From the NCBI GenBank assembly GCA_947846985.1, contig CANTUZ010000006.1, forward strand, positions 43,321,707 to 43,385,706: a stretch of DNA of 64,000 bases. The letters are read 5' to 3'. Of the stretch, positions 1-12,651 are shown piece after piece. A model generated the notes under the pieces. It searched no databases. It was given only the letters and a program-made list of their open reading frames with translations, and was not told the DNA's origin. The first letter of the stretch is position 1, and every line of letters starts with the position of its first letter. The position numbers and the translations under genes were made by a program. The stretch is from Fratercula arctica. Taxonomy: Eukaryota; Chordata; Aves; Charadriiformes; Alcidae.

Positions 1-1671
1 CCCTTTTTACTAAATAGTGTGAGTAACATACTATTTTACAAAGCGAGACAGTTTATTAGATATTGAAAGCATCAGAATATTTCCTTCTACTGTGCCTTCT
101 GCACGTGTGCTGCCTGGTATTTCACCAGTGTGATGCAATTAGTGCTCTCCTTTAAGCTCGTACTGCCTTACTGAACACCCAGTGGCAACAAACCAAGATC
201 AGAATTTCCTATCAAAAATCCTCCATCGATACCGGAGCTGCGAGGGGTGCTCCTCTCCACCTCCTGCGCCGCGTTGCTTAAGGCGCAGGGTGGGTTCACC
301 CCACTGTCTCGCCTACAGCGGGTACTTTGAAGGCTGAGGGCTTAAAGCCTGCGTGGATTTTGAGAGATGGGGGATCACAGAAGAAAAGTTAGCGTGTACA
401 GGAAAATCTGGAGGACTCAACTTTTAGAAGATCCCTTAATTATCAATTCTGCACAAATCCCAAACTATAAGTTCTATTTTTTTTTTTTTTTTTTTGTGCT
501 TATCTTTAACATGTTTGACGAGAGTTCTCACGTGGAGAGTCTAACCAGTAGTTTATCCATGACGAAGCAGCTATTTTACTTAACGCTTCCTTTAGGAAAA
601 GTTAAAAGGCTGTACTTGGATGTAATTGATATTAAAAACACAGGTTGAATCGGCTACAAAAAATTTGATTGCATGAGGTCAGGCCATGTAGCTGTAATAA
701 GTTAAAGTGCTTTACTCAATGATACGGAAATATATTAAGATGCCCTTAAGTTCATTAGTTATTGCCTTAGGTCATAGTTTACATTCAGTAAATTTTATTG
801 AAGTTCATTCTTATGGCAATGACCTGAACTCAGTCTGTGAAGTCTCCAAATTATTTAGTATAGGTAACATATTTAGTATAGATATGCGTTTTTTTTTTTT
901 TTTACTGTCTTATCAAAACTGTAAGTTCAAGTCTTTTCAGTTTTGCCGTCATAATGGCAGATTTTAAGCAAAGTGTAAGTCTCTGCAGCTCCACCCTTTG
1001 TGTCCCCTGTGTGCCAGTGTTGCTTCATTAGTCTGACACAAACACCTGGTGTTGCGCTTTCAGTCTCTGGAGGATGTTTCAGCATCTGGCACACACTGTG
1101 ATCTTTTTTTATGTGTGTTTAATCTTTCTATTGACGTTCTATAATTAAAAGTAAGCAGAAACAAATCAAGGATAATAGAAAAATGTGAAGTTTTGTGCAG
1201 TTGCGGTGGCATAGTGCAGCAGATTAGGAAAAGCATCCAAATAATAATAAAAAACGTGAAGGATAGAATTGCAGTATGAAACGTGGCATATTCACTGGCT
1301 GTATTCTTCCGCAACAGAGCTGATCACCAGAAAGGGGATCGATAGACCCCTATAGACAATGGCTATTTGAGTAATCAATTCCAGGCTTTTTATTAAAGCT
1401 TCTGTAATTAATAATCACTTTTAAATGTGTTCCTTAAATTTTAGACTGCTTTGTGCCTGCCCATCTACTTCTGCCCCTTTGTATTTCATGCCTCCCTCTA
1501 TTTCTTCCCTGGAGGGCCCCTGCTCCAGCCACCCCATCCTGCTGCAGGTCAGTCCCAGGGGATCTGCTGTCCTGTGTAATGCACCCCAGGTTTCACCGGC
1601 CCTGCTGGTGCCCCAGGCTCACCCGACCCAGACAAAGGGCTGTGCTCCCTCCCCTCCTCTGCCACCCACCT

Positions 1672-2206
1672 TGGTGGCCAGCAGGTCGAGGTGGGGGATT
1701 CTGCCCCTCTGCTCTGCTCTGGGGAGACCTCAGCTGGAGTGCTGCCTCCAGCTCTGGGGCCTCCAACACAAGAAGGACATGAACCTGTTGGAGTGAGTCC
1801 AGAGGAGGCCACAAAGATGATCCAAAGGCTGGAGCCCCTCTGCTGTGAGGACAGGCTGAGAGAGTCGGGGTTGTTCAGTCTGGAGAAGAGAAAGAAAGCT
1901 CCAGGGAGACCTTAGAGCCCCTTCCAGTCCCTAAAGAGGCTACAGGAAAGATGGGGAGGAACTCTGGATCAGGGAGGGGAGTGATAGGATGAGGGGGAAT
2001 GGTTTTAAACTGAAAGAGGGGAGATTTAGATGAGATGTTAGGAAGAAAATCTTTACTGGCCCGTGAGACCCTGGCCCAGGTTGTTCAAGGCCAGGCTGGA
2101 TGGGGCTTGGAGCAACCTGGTCTAGTTGAAGATGTCCCTGCTAGTGGCAGGGGGTTGGCCTTTAAAGGTCCCTTCCAACCCAAACCATTCTCTGATTCTA
2201 TGATTT
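1672..2206 (+). mobile_element. CR1 LINE fragment, 3' end, sense orientation
   Basis: The sequence carries the end of the CR1 reverse-transcriptase frame ([20 protein letters not shown]), then the CR1 3' UTR landmarks 'gatccaaaggctggagcccc' and 'gagaagagaaag', and ends with ccattctctgattctatgat. It is 5'-truncated and mutated, with an in-frame stop after the MNLLE codons, so it cannot be active. Its 5' limit is uncertain because the GC-rich sequence from about 1500 to 1670 is not clearly CR1. Confidence 0.9.
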
Positions 2207-5200
2207 TCCCCTACACCAGAGCCAGGGGACCCTGTGCCTCCCAGCAGCCATCGGCCGTGGAGCGTGGGATGCTCAGCTAACCAGGGGATTGAAGGACTCA
2301 GGGATACTTTCCATCTCAATTTGAACATGTGCATGTGGCCAGGGTAGCTCGGATTCGGAAGCCCCGATTCAGGTTGGTCTTAATGACCACTTGACTTAAA
2401 AAAAAGTATTTATGTTTTCATAGCACCAAACAAGTTCCCCAAAGAGTAGCTAGGAAGGTCTCTTGCAACAGCATGTTGCTTTACTGGCAAAATGTGGCAA
2501 GGAAGGGAAAGAAAAAGCTCTTGCTCTTAAAAAGTATGTTTTCTTGCATAATTTTGAGTTAGGGACCATTCATGTAATAAAACAGCACATTCTTCTTGTC
2601 ATCGCCAGGGTTTGTTTTTTTATATGTGTTTTTACAACACTGGTCACATGATACTACAGTTGTTTTTTTTCTTATGTATACTGAGTTAAAAGGAATTGAA
2701 ATGTTAATTACCTCCTTCATGTCCGATTCCAATTGCTGTACTGGGCACATGACATTTACACCATTGTGACGGGTCAGGATGTTTCTGTAAGGTATTTTGT
2801 CAGGAAGCAGAGAGGCTTTGATGTAAAAGTATTTGAAAATATCAACATTCTTCCGTTTGTGCAGTAAGAAATGATTTACAGAAAACTCAGAACTGCTACC
2901 ATAACGCTCCGTTGAGCTAATGTGTAACCTGAGGCATTAAAAAAATACAGGGGGAATAAACGGAATAAATAAAGAGGGAAATTGCCTACGGATGTCTCAA
3001 GCAGAGCTGAGGTTTCAGTTCAGGCATTTGAAAGGACAGAGCCAAGTCCCACTGGTAAAATCATGCTTGAGTTTTACATGAAGGACATCATATATGTTGT
3101 GTGACAGCATTTAAATCCGAAGTTGACATTAGTAGAGTTTCAAAACATCAGTGATGCGATAAGTTAAAGCTAAGGGAAATTACATCCCATTTGGCTATGG
3201 CAATATAATGGGCATCTTCCAGAAGCAGAAATGCCCGTGCCAGCAAGAGAAGAGCAGGAGGACACGGTAAGGACACATAGAAGGATGGAGATTTTTGGCT
3301 GTTCAACATTGCTAACTTGCAAAGGAGACACAGCGTTTTGGGTAAAAATATCCCTTTATCAATAAATAGTCGCTTGTTGGTAGCAGGGTTGGAACAGTGG
3401 CAAAGTTATTGAAAAATGTGTTCAACTTAAAGACTTGTTAAATTCAGAGTTTTCGTTAAACCCAAAGTTGGAGGTAAGCACGCAGCCCTAGGCCAGCTGC
3501 CCTTAAAGTCCTGAAAAGCAATATTTGTCATTTTCTAAAATATTTTAAGCATAAACTGTAAAAAGAACAGTATGAGGCTTTTAGGAAAAAACCTGGGATA
3601 GATTGATTTTTCCCCATCATTATTTTAAGAACATTTCAGTCAATTCTTGGTGAGGTGGGTGTCCATGGGGCTGGGGTGTCCGTGGGATGGGGGTACCCGT
3701 GAGCTTCCCCGAGCTCTGCCTGGGGGGCAGTGGGACAGGCAAGGAACCACATCCACCCCAGGGCACCTCCAGTGGCATCTCCATCTGCTGACGGGCTGAA
3801 CAAACCTGATTATTCGAAATCAAGCAAAATCTGGAGCCATTAGGAATGTTGTCACTGTGATTTAATTAGACAAAGATTATTAGGGGCAGTGTGCATTAAT
3901 CTAATGCAATGAAATCACCATTGAAACCCGACTGGTTTATCAGAATCATCAAATTCTTGCAAGGACTGGGATTTCTTGGAGGGAGGAATAATGTGGGGAT
4001 GGGAAGACTGATCTTAAAATATTACATGTTGCACAAATTACATGGTTGCTGGAGAAATCCTGTGCTTCTGCACCTCTTTTTTTTCCCCTGTGCTTTTCTA
4101 AGGTTGCCATTTGTATTGTGCTTTTCAAATTTTGTTTACTGGATTTCTGGCTGCAGGTTGTCTGTGTAAAATACGGTTTTGAAGATGAAGTTCTAAAGGG
4201 AATAAAGCAAATACAATAGACGGAGTGGCCGTTTGTCAAGAAACCTACACAAGCCATTAAATGCTGTTTTCCAGTTTAGGTGTTGTAAAAATGAGAAGTG
4301 TGCTAATATAGGGCTCTATTGATCAGGAATGGTCCCCGGCATGTCCCACTAGGAAACATTATGTACTGCGGTGAGTTCCTTCGTCAGATGGCCAATCTGT
4401 CCTCAAAATGTCTTGGATGCCTTTTACCTACTTGCTGTCTGGGTTTACGTAAAAAATGTGAACCAGAATGGAAGTTTCATGAGCAGAAAATAGGGTTGTG
4501 TTGATATGAAATAGCCTTTGACTCTAAAGGTTTCCTGAATGCTTGCTGTGATTCATGCACGCAGAAGATGGGCTCTTCCAGATATATTTTTAATGCATAC
4601 TTGCACTCTGCAGAACTAAGTTTTTGAGGAAAACTTAAAAAAAAATAAAATTCCTTTTACTAGGTTTATTTAAATTCATATGAAGTGATCTGACCATCAG
4701 CAAGATGTTTAATCTGCAAATCTCTTTCTCAATTTAAAAAGTTTATCCTCAGTGATTACACTGAAATAGCAAAGAAAATGGCAAGAAGACATTATTTTTT
4801 CTGTCATATTATTTAAGTGTTCACCAGCGTTGCATGTTGAATGCAGGGTTGGGATCGTGTTTCCCAAATTGTTGGCACACGGGCACGTAGACCTGCAGGG
4901 ACAGGGTTTCTGCTCTACAGGAGCCAGAGTCGTCGTGGATGGAAATAGGGTTCCTGGGGATTCAATTGTGGGTTCAGGCAGCTTAAGAACAGCTTAAAAA
5001 CAAGTCTGCCATTTACATAACTTGGGTAAATGCTGAAGTTTAGCGAGCTGTTCTTTACAATCACAATTCCTGAGATGACTGGATTTCAACTAACACTGTG
5101 GCCTCTTAAGAAAAAGTGTGGAAGTTGATTAATTTACACGATTGCAGTTCGATGGTAGGAAAAGATGGAAACACGGATATTGGTCAGGTTCTACATGTCG

Positions 5201-7644
5201 GTCTTGCCTGTATTTGCTTTGAGCCAGCTGCGCTTTGTGGAGTGAACGAGTGCTGCTTGAAATATTGCCGCTCTTGTTCAGTGTTATGAACACGCGTACT
5301 TCACCTGGAAAGAAGAATGTTTTATTTGAATCCTTCCATTTGCATATGAATAGTCTAAAATTTGGCTTTGTTTCCATGCATTAGCTGAAAACCCATGGAA
5401 GAGAGAAGCAATGCACAAAGCCTGCAGATGGTTACAGGGGAATTGTAAGGAAATTGAAGGAAAAGTAGATTAAAAATAATAACTTCCCTTATATCATCTG
5501 TGGAGGTGTCTTGCTTTGCCTCTGTATTAAAACACAAAGCAGATTTTGTCTGTTTTCATATACTTTTTGTGGAGGGGGAAAATCAGATAAATTCTCTTCT
5601 GGAATGAAGCACATTAATATATGTGATCCTTTAAGGAGAGATACAACATCAACAAGATGTGCATAAATATTAAAATAATTTTGAAGCTGCTATTTGAGTA
5701 ATTTTATTTTAGGAAATACAGCAGGTATAATTATAGTTTTACTTTTACATCTGTAAAGATATCCAAGCAGGTAGAGCGCTAAGCAGGTTCTCCCCCCCCC
5801 CAGATAATGTTGGTTCAAAGCTACAACCTCAACTAAGAAAGAGAAAGTTATTTTCCCTTCCTGGGTATGTACTGTAAGTCACTGCGTTTCATCAGCATCG
5901 TGTTAAAAAAAATACCTGATTTCAAATCCTTCCAAAGACCTATTTTTAGGTTAAAAATTGGCACCTTAGTTCTGTTTCATTGCCGTCTTTGAAAAGGTGT
6001 TCGAAGTGGGGCACACTCATACAAGACAATTGTAGGAGACCGTCAAATATACGGCTTTTAACTACTTCTGTTCTAAAAGCGAAAATACAGATAAACTCAT
6101 GGTCTCTCTCACAGGGCAATTTATGACTTTTTTTCCAAATTAAAAGTCTTGAAATTGTCTTCTAAATTCAAGACGGACGAAAAACAAAACTGACTTCTGT
6201 ACTTCATTAATGTTGTGTATTTTACTGTCATCTTTATGGCATTTATTTGTGCTAAAGGATAAGTTTGAGACAAGCATCAGTTAAGGTAATGGGATTGTAA
6301 AGCAATCACGTAATTAGTTATCTGACTTCAATCATTTTTTAAAAAAATTTATAGCTACATATTGAAAAGCTGCTTCTAAAAGGGAAAATAAACAACGGTG
6401 TATGAAACGAGTGCGCAGCAAAAGGGATGGGAGTTCTTGTTTTGGAAAGCAAAAAGATCTGATTTTCAGCCCTCTCGTAAACCCCTTGTATAATCCCAGG
6501 CAGCAAAGATGGAGCATGAGGAGAGTGGTCAGAGATCTAGAAAATATGGGTCGTGGACAACTGTCAGTGGATTTATTTTGTCCAAAGAAAATGGAAGGGA
6601 GAGAGAAGTCTCCCGGTTTGCTCTCTGAAGGAGGGTGGGTGGACATGTGGACACGCATTGCCAGCGTAATCATCATCTCCTCCTCTACCTTAGGCATTCG
6701 TTCTGTCTATTAAAAAGAAAAACAAAAAAAGTCCTGCTTAGGAGGAAGCTATAAGCATATTGTTACTGCTTCTTTTTTTGATGTTCCAGCTTTATTTAAA
6801 AAAACAAAACCAAAACCAGAAGAAAGCTCAAAGGTAAGGGGCAGTTGTGAGATGTTGGTTTCCAGCTGTGATAATAACTACATACAGAAATGTGCAATCT
6901 GGAGACGTGTTTGTACAATTGCAATATGCATGTATTTTGTCTGATTCAGCAAATTATTCAAAAGTATTCAATTTTCAATTATTCATTTTGAAACAGTCTA
7001 TTTTTGGGAGCTGACATCTCAGGTTTGCTGTTCTGTATTGTGGGATTCCCCATTTTAGGATACCAAGAAAAGAGCATCCTTCTGGGAGTTTCTATATATT
7101 TACTTATTTCCCCCATATAAACCCCAGAATTCTCCAGAAATATAAGGCATATTTATCCATCCATTAAATATTTCACTTAAATTCTGAGGTTTGGTCTTTA
7201 AATTTCCATTAATTTGCACTGTTTGTTCTATTGAGGTTTTCATTTGTCAAAATTGTTAGCTCTTGGGTATTAGTTACGCAAATATTGATGTGTAGCTTTG
7301 GCCTGTTAGCTATCAATTGAAATCAGAAAATCAATAGACTTAATAGCTCCTCATTACAGAGTTGATGCATTTGCAAGGCTGAGTCGCGTATTGTCAGGGA
7401 ACAATCAATTCAGTCAAAAACTATTACACCATCACCGCCAGAGACGCTTTCATAATGTTTTGGTGTGTTTATAGTTGACCTGAGCTTCCACAGCAGCTCT
7501 CAACACAAAATAACCCTCTTTTGGGGTCTCTTGTAGAGTTATAAAGTCAGAGGCGGGGGGGGGGGTGGCTCTGGTGGTGATAGCAGAGACTCCGCACACT
7601 CGTGACGTGCTGTCCTGTGGCAAGTCCTGGTGTGGTTTACGGTG

Positions 7645-7722
7645 GTTTATACAAACAGGTTTTGTAGGTAAAGGCTCTGCTCTCTGGCTTCTAGCAGTAA
7701 CGCAAATTTCCTAAAGCTGTTT
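7645..7722 (+). repeat. Copy A of a 78-bp local direct repeat
   Basis: This stretch aligns without gaps to 8198-8275, exactly 553 bases downstream. I count roughly 16 mismatches over 77 bases. A shared core reads ttttgtaggtaaag, followed by ctctgct, tctggct and agcagt. I do not recognise the family. Confidence 0.7.
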
Positions 7723-8197
7723 GCCGTGTTGTTTGTGTCGGGGGTGCAAAGTGGAGCGCTGCTCCCGTTACTTGGGTGGCAAATAAAGAAATCAAGAAAT
7801 CAATTTACGTCACAGCTCCCAGCTGGGGGGAAAGCACCAACATCACAACACGAACCAAAGCCAAGGAAAGCAGAGCCAATTCTTCGCTTTCCTGAAATAC
7901 TCTAACCATTTCCTTCTCATTCTCCAAGTGTATGGTGGTGCTTTCTTGGGTTTATATTTTAAAAAGGGAATTGAGAAGCAATATAGGTGTGCCGCTGAGA
8001 TTTCAGGTTTACATATGTGTAAGAGGATACATATATTTTCTTGCTTTTTCTCAAGAAAAGCATACGGTATTCATACTTTTAGTTTAAAACTCTTTGTAAA
8101 GTGACCAATTAAATATAGTTGAAAAATTTTGAGGTGGCTACAAAATATATGTATATAGAGGAGGTAATACCTAAAGCTAACTATAGCCCTTAGAGCC

Positions 8198-8275
8198 GTT
8201 TATAGAAATTATTTTTGTAGGTAAAGACTCTGCTTTCTGGCTCCCAGCAGTGATGAGAATGTCCTAGAGCTCTTC
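8198..8275 (+). repeat. Copy B of the 78-bp local direct repeat
   Basis: Partner of 7645-7722, in the same orientation and with no indels over its length. Similarity fades into unrelated sequence on both sides. It is either an old local duplication or two copies of an unclassified dispersed repeat. Confidence 0.7.
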
Positions 8276-10520
8276 GTGGCTCGCCCTGCCCCGGCAGCCT
8301 GGCATCTGGGAGCATTCAACATGCTCAGTGCTCCATTTAAAAAAATTAATGATTATTTTAACTTAAATGTGTGCATACTATATAATCTGGCAGGTGCTTA
8401 TTGAACTGTACCGAAGGACTAATCATTAGTGCACAAAGCGCTGCTTTCCTTCTTCTCTGTCGATAGAGCGTGATGGAAACAGATCCCAGCGATTCCTGCT
8501 CCGTCCTGGGCTTGCCCTGGGGTGCTGCCTCCTGACGTTTTCGAGGCTTTCTGGAAAATCGCAGTGGAAAAATTATCCCTGTGCTAAAGGGATACTTCTT
8601 AAAAGTTGCGTATCATTAAAGAGCATTTAGTTATTTTAGTCAATTAGTTGTAAAGAGCACGCTTCGTAATTAAACGTTATGAAATAGTTAAAAAGCAGGA
8701 ACAGTCAAATGTATCAGTAAGGATACCGTAGCTGTAGTCTAATTTTTAATGTTAAAATGTACACTGGAAGGAGTAATTAAATACATTGCTCAATGTAAAT
8801 GAGAAATGGCTCTATGGACTTTAAATGAAGTAATTATTTGCAGTAAGAAGAGCCTTATCTTTTTGAGTTAGACTACAATCCCACAGAAACGTACACGTTT
8901 CCTCAAAGTTCGTGTGTAAGTCGTCACACTGAATTTAAAAGAAATGCGTCCATTCAAAGCATCAAGCATCTAAATATTTGCTAGTGATTAGTTTTAAGTC
9001 TGTGTTGCTGTTCTCCAAAGTAATTGCAAGAAAGTTGTGTCATTCATTTTATTTAAGTATTTTTCTTCACTGGAAAAAGGTTATTAAAGTCAAAGAAAAA
9101 ATCCAGACACTCGGTAAACATGTAGGATGAGTGAAATACAGACTAAATTAATGATATTTAAGATGACATACATAATTATAACAGAAAGGTCAGGGTAGGT
9201 GGCAGCTTTCCCAAGTATATAGAGTGTCAGAAAAATCCCTAAAGTATATATTTTAATTGAGTTATGTTTTCTTTCTTTCACACTGAAGCATTAAGGTATT
9301 ACCCCAGTCCTGGGCCTGTGTTCCTATAATTTAACGTGGCAAAATTCCCAGATCTACATTTTGACAGTAAAACCACATCATGCATAGGCTCCTTCCAGCA
9401 ATGAAATACCACTTTGTAGTTGTCTCCAAATCATCAGTTTCTTTTTAGATTTAAACAAAAATATATTTAATTTATGGGGGAAAATAAATTGTACAAGAGT
9501 GAGGATGAATTGAACCCTGTTTTTGAAATGCAAGAAATGCGTGAAAAATGAAAGAAGCCGACAGATGCAACAGAAACAAACAGAACTATACAGCGAAGGG
9601 ACAAATAAACCATAAATGGTGTAAATGGTGTGTCCCCAGGAGCCGGGATGGCCGAGCCCCATCCCCGGCTCCAGCCCTGCGGGACTTGGGGGGGTGGCCA
9701 ATGCCGGGCCTTCCCTGGGCAAGGGCTGAGCAGGGACCGGCCATAGATTGAACCCCGAAAGAACCCACCAAACGCCCTCTTTTTGAAGACTTATGCACGT
9801 TAAAAACAACACAAAGAATTGAGTAGTACAGTCAGCCACTTAGGTCTTGGATTGAGGCTGGCTTGACACGCTCGTGCCAACAGCAACAGAACACTGAGGG
9901 CACGCTGTACTCCGTCTCCATCAGCAGCAAGGCCATTTTCCATGGGGAAAGAGGCCTTCAGGGGCTCCGTGTACTGGGACATGGGGAAAATTACTTCACT
10001 ACACATATTCCCCAGAGAAGCATTTTATTATAATTGTTTTCTCCAATAACAATTGTAAGAAAGGGGCTTCCCCTCCCCCCCCTTTTTTTTTTTTAGTCTT
10101 TGATTTGCCTCCAGCACATCCCAGTTACCCAGCATCCTTCCCCCTGCTTCTCCAGTTACACTTAAATATAGCTCCGTGCTAATGAATGGGGCACGTGGGG
10201 TCAACGGGCCCGACTTCAATACCTAGGCTGGCTGGTGGTACAGGGGGTTCTGCTGGCTCGGTAATGCTGTCTGCTGCGTAAAAAGGAAGGACACAAGGGG
10301 AAAAAAAAAGATTGATTTTGTCCCGGGAAGGCTCCAGCCTCCAAGTGGGTGAATGGGATGAGTTAAATTAGAGGTTCGGAGCAAGGAAACGTTCTTAAAG
10401 AATATAAAAAGAGAGGCTAACCAAATGTGAAATCCTTCTTGCTGTTTTATTTTGGCATCTCATTTAGCGATGTACTCGTTAGCAGAGTACTCTTATCTCC
10501 ACGGCCCTGTCCTGAGCTCT

Positions 10521-10535
10521 GTGTGTGTGTGTGTG
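10521..10535. repeat. (GT)n microsatellite
   Basis: A run of seven to eight GT dinucleotides inside RSRC1 intron sequence, between the 2nd and 3rd kilobase-scale AT-rich blocks. Confidence 0.85.
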
Positions 10536-11439
10536 AACAGACCAAACACTTGGAAAGTAAGCAAAAAACCAGAATTAAGCATTACAACTTTAGGTGTATA
10601 ATTGCAGGTTTTCCACCAGGTCTCTGCCTCAGTCAGTGTTGCTTCATTTTGGACAGTCTTTAGTTAATAGGAACTATTAATTATTTTATATTCTCATTAT
10701 TCAAAATGCAGATCTGTACTTTATTTGACTGTAGCTATTCAAACCTCATCTTAAAAGCAGCATTATGAATCTCTTCACGGGCTGTTCTGGGGGCTCATCA
10801 CTACAGGATCTGAACGTGTCGCGAACATTCATGCTTTTATCCTCGCAGCAGCCTGGTGAGGTGAGTGAGTATTATTAATTCTGGGGTTTTAAGAAGAGAG
10901 CAGAGACAGAAGTATAACAGGGTTTCAGCTTTGGAGAACTTTAAAAGCAGAACATCGTCTTCAGCATACTTAATTTTGCATTTTATGTACCCAAACCCAG
11001 CTCCCGCTTACTTCAGTTGCCGTACGTGAGTTGTTCAGTACATCAGCCCTGTATTTCCTGCGGAAAATGGGGAGGGTAGATAATGGCCATGCTATGACAT
11101 CTTCATGCTCCTTCCATCCTGATCTCCTTGGCTGGGCATTTTCCCGTCTGTGCAACACGCCTGTGCCCTCCTGGCTCTTTCACTTCCACTCGGGATGGTT
11201 CCATCCCTGCTTCGGGAGCTGCGGGGAGCTCCAGAGAGACAGACGCCTGCCTCTGCTACACCGTCCTCTTCACCATCACCCAGAAAAGCAGCATTTAAAA
11301 TAAAGTCTGAGGTTTTAGGTTGGTTGGACATAACAAACCATGCAATGTCGTGTATGTTAAGCCTATCTTCAGTCTTTTGGGGATGAAAAATAAGAAGTCT
11401 TGGTAAAGAAGGAGCAGAGAGGCTCATTTCCAAGTATTA

Positions 11440-12189
11440 TGGTTTGTGAGTCGCGGCAATCCCAAGCACATATCCAGGCTGGGCAGAGAATGGATGGAGA
11501 GCAGCCCTGAAGAGAAGGACTTCGGGGTGTTGGTTGATGAGAAGCTCAACATGAGCCGGTAATGTGCACTCACAGCCCAGAAACCCATCCACATCCTGGG
11601 CTGCATCCCCAGCAGCGTGGCCAGCAGGGCGAGGGGGGGATTCTGCCCCTCCGCTCCACTCTGGGGAGACCTCAGCTGGAGTGCTGCCTCCAGCTCTGGG
11701 GCCTCCAACATAAGAAGGACATGGACCTGTTGGAGCAGGTCCAGAGGAGGCCACGAAGATGATCCAAAGGCTGGAGCCCCTCTGCTGTGAGGACAGGATG
11801 AGAGAGTTGGGGTTGTTCAGCCTGGAAAAGAGAAGGCTCCAGGGAGACCTTAGAGCCCCTTCCAGTCCCTAAAGAGGCTACAGGAAAGATGGGGAGGAAC
11901 TCTTGGTCAGGGAGTGCAGTGGTAGGATGAGGGGGAATGGTTTTAAACTGAAAGAGGGGAGATTTAGATGAGATATTAGGAAGAAATTCGTGACTGTGGG
12001 GGTGGTGAGACACTGGCCCAGGTTGCCCAGAGAAGCTGTGGCTGCCCCATCCCTGGAGGTGTTCAAGGCCAGGCTGGATGGGGCTTGGAGCAACCTGGTC
12101 TAGTGGGAGGTGTCCCTGCCCATGGCAGGGGGTGGAACTGGATGGTCTTTAAGGTCCCTTCCAACCCAAACCATTCTGTGATTCTATAA
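11440..12189 (+). mobile_element. CR1 LINE fragment, longest copy in the window, sense orientation
   Basis: This is the most complete CR1 here, about 750 bases. Translated with frameshifts it shows the C-terminal reverse-transcriptase region: [14 protein letters not shown], then [18 protein letters not shown], then HILGCIPSSVASRARGG, then [19 protein letters not shown]. The CR1 3' UTR follows and ends ccattctgtgattctata. The coding frame is broken and the 5' end is lost, as in most avian CR1 copies. The orientation is the same as RSRC1. Confidence 0.92.
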
Positions 12190-12626
12190 CCAAATAAAGG
12201 GGATTTTGACTAGGAGGGCAAAAGCAGTAACTGAACTTTTGGAAGTCAGGTTTGCCAATGACAGGCATTCAATGCCATTTCACTGTATCTTCGTAAACGG
12301 TTGGAGCAGCTGGACTGAAATCTTCTGCACAACATTGTGTGGGGTAGATGCGAGCACAGAAGACTTTAACCCAAAAGGTTTCAGGTTTGAAAAAACTTGT
12401 AAGCAACTCAGAGCAGGATCTTATAGCAGGATGGGCTTAAACGTATTGTTAGCAGTACGACATATGATCTATATATAAAAGGGGAGTCTTAAGCAATGGC
12501 TTAACAGGGTCATCAATATAGATTTAAAATAATATTTTGCAAGTGGACTCTGCAAGACCTCTCAAAAACTTTGGCTAATGTATTTTTGGTGTCTCACATT
12601 TTATTTTCTACCACACTTGGGAGGTT

Positions 12627-12651
12627 AAAAAAAAAAAAAAAAAAAAAAAAA
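12627..12651 (+). repeat. Poly(A) tract
   Basis: Twenty-five consecutive A. I see no recognisable processed gene copy upstream and no flanking target-site duplication, so I call it a simple repeat and not a retrocopy tail. Confidence 0.9.

Noticed and set aside
1691..1915. Open frames within the CR1 copies, for example 1691-1915 and 11562-11762
   Set aside because: They are remnants of the CR1 reverse-transcriptase C-terminus and 3' UTR, broken by frameshifts and stops, and not host genes.
12627..12651. Poly(A) run as the tail of a processed pseudogene
   Set aside because: The upstream sequence shows no recognisable gene and there is no clear target-site duplication.
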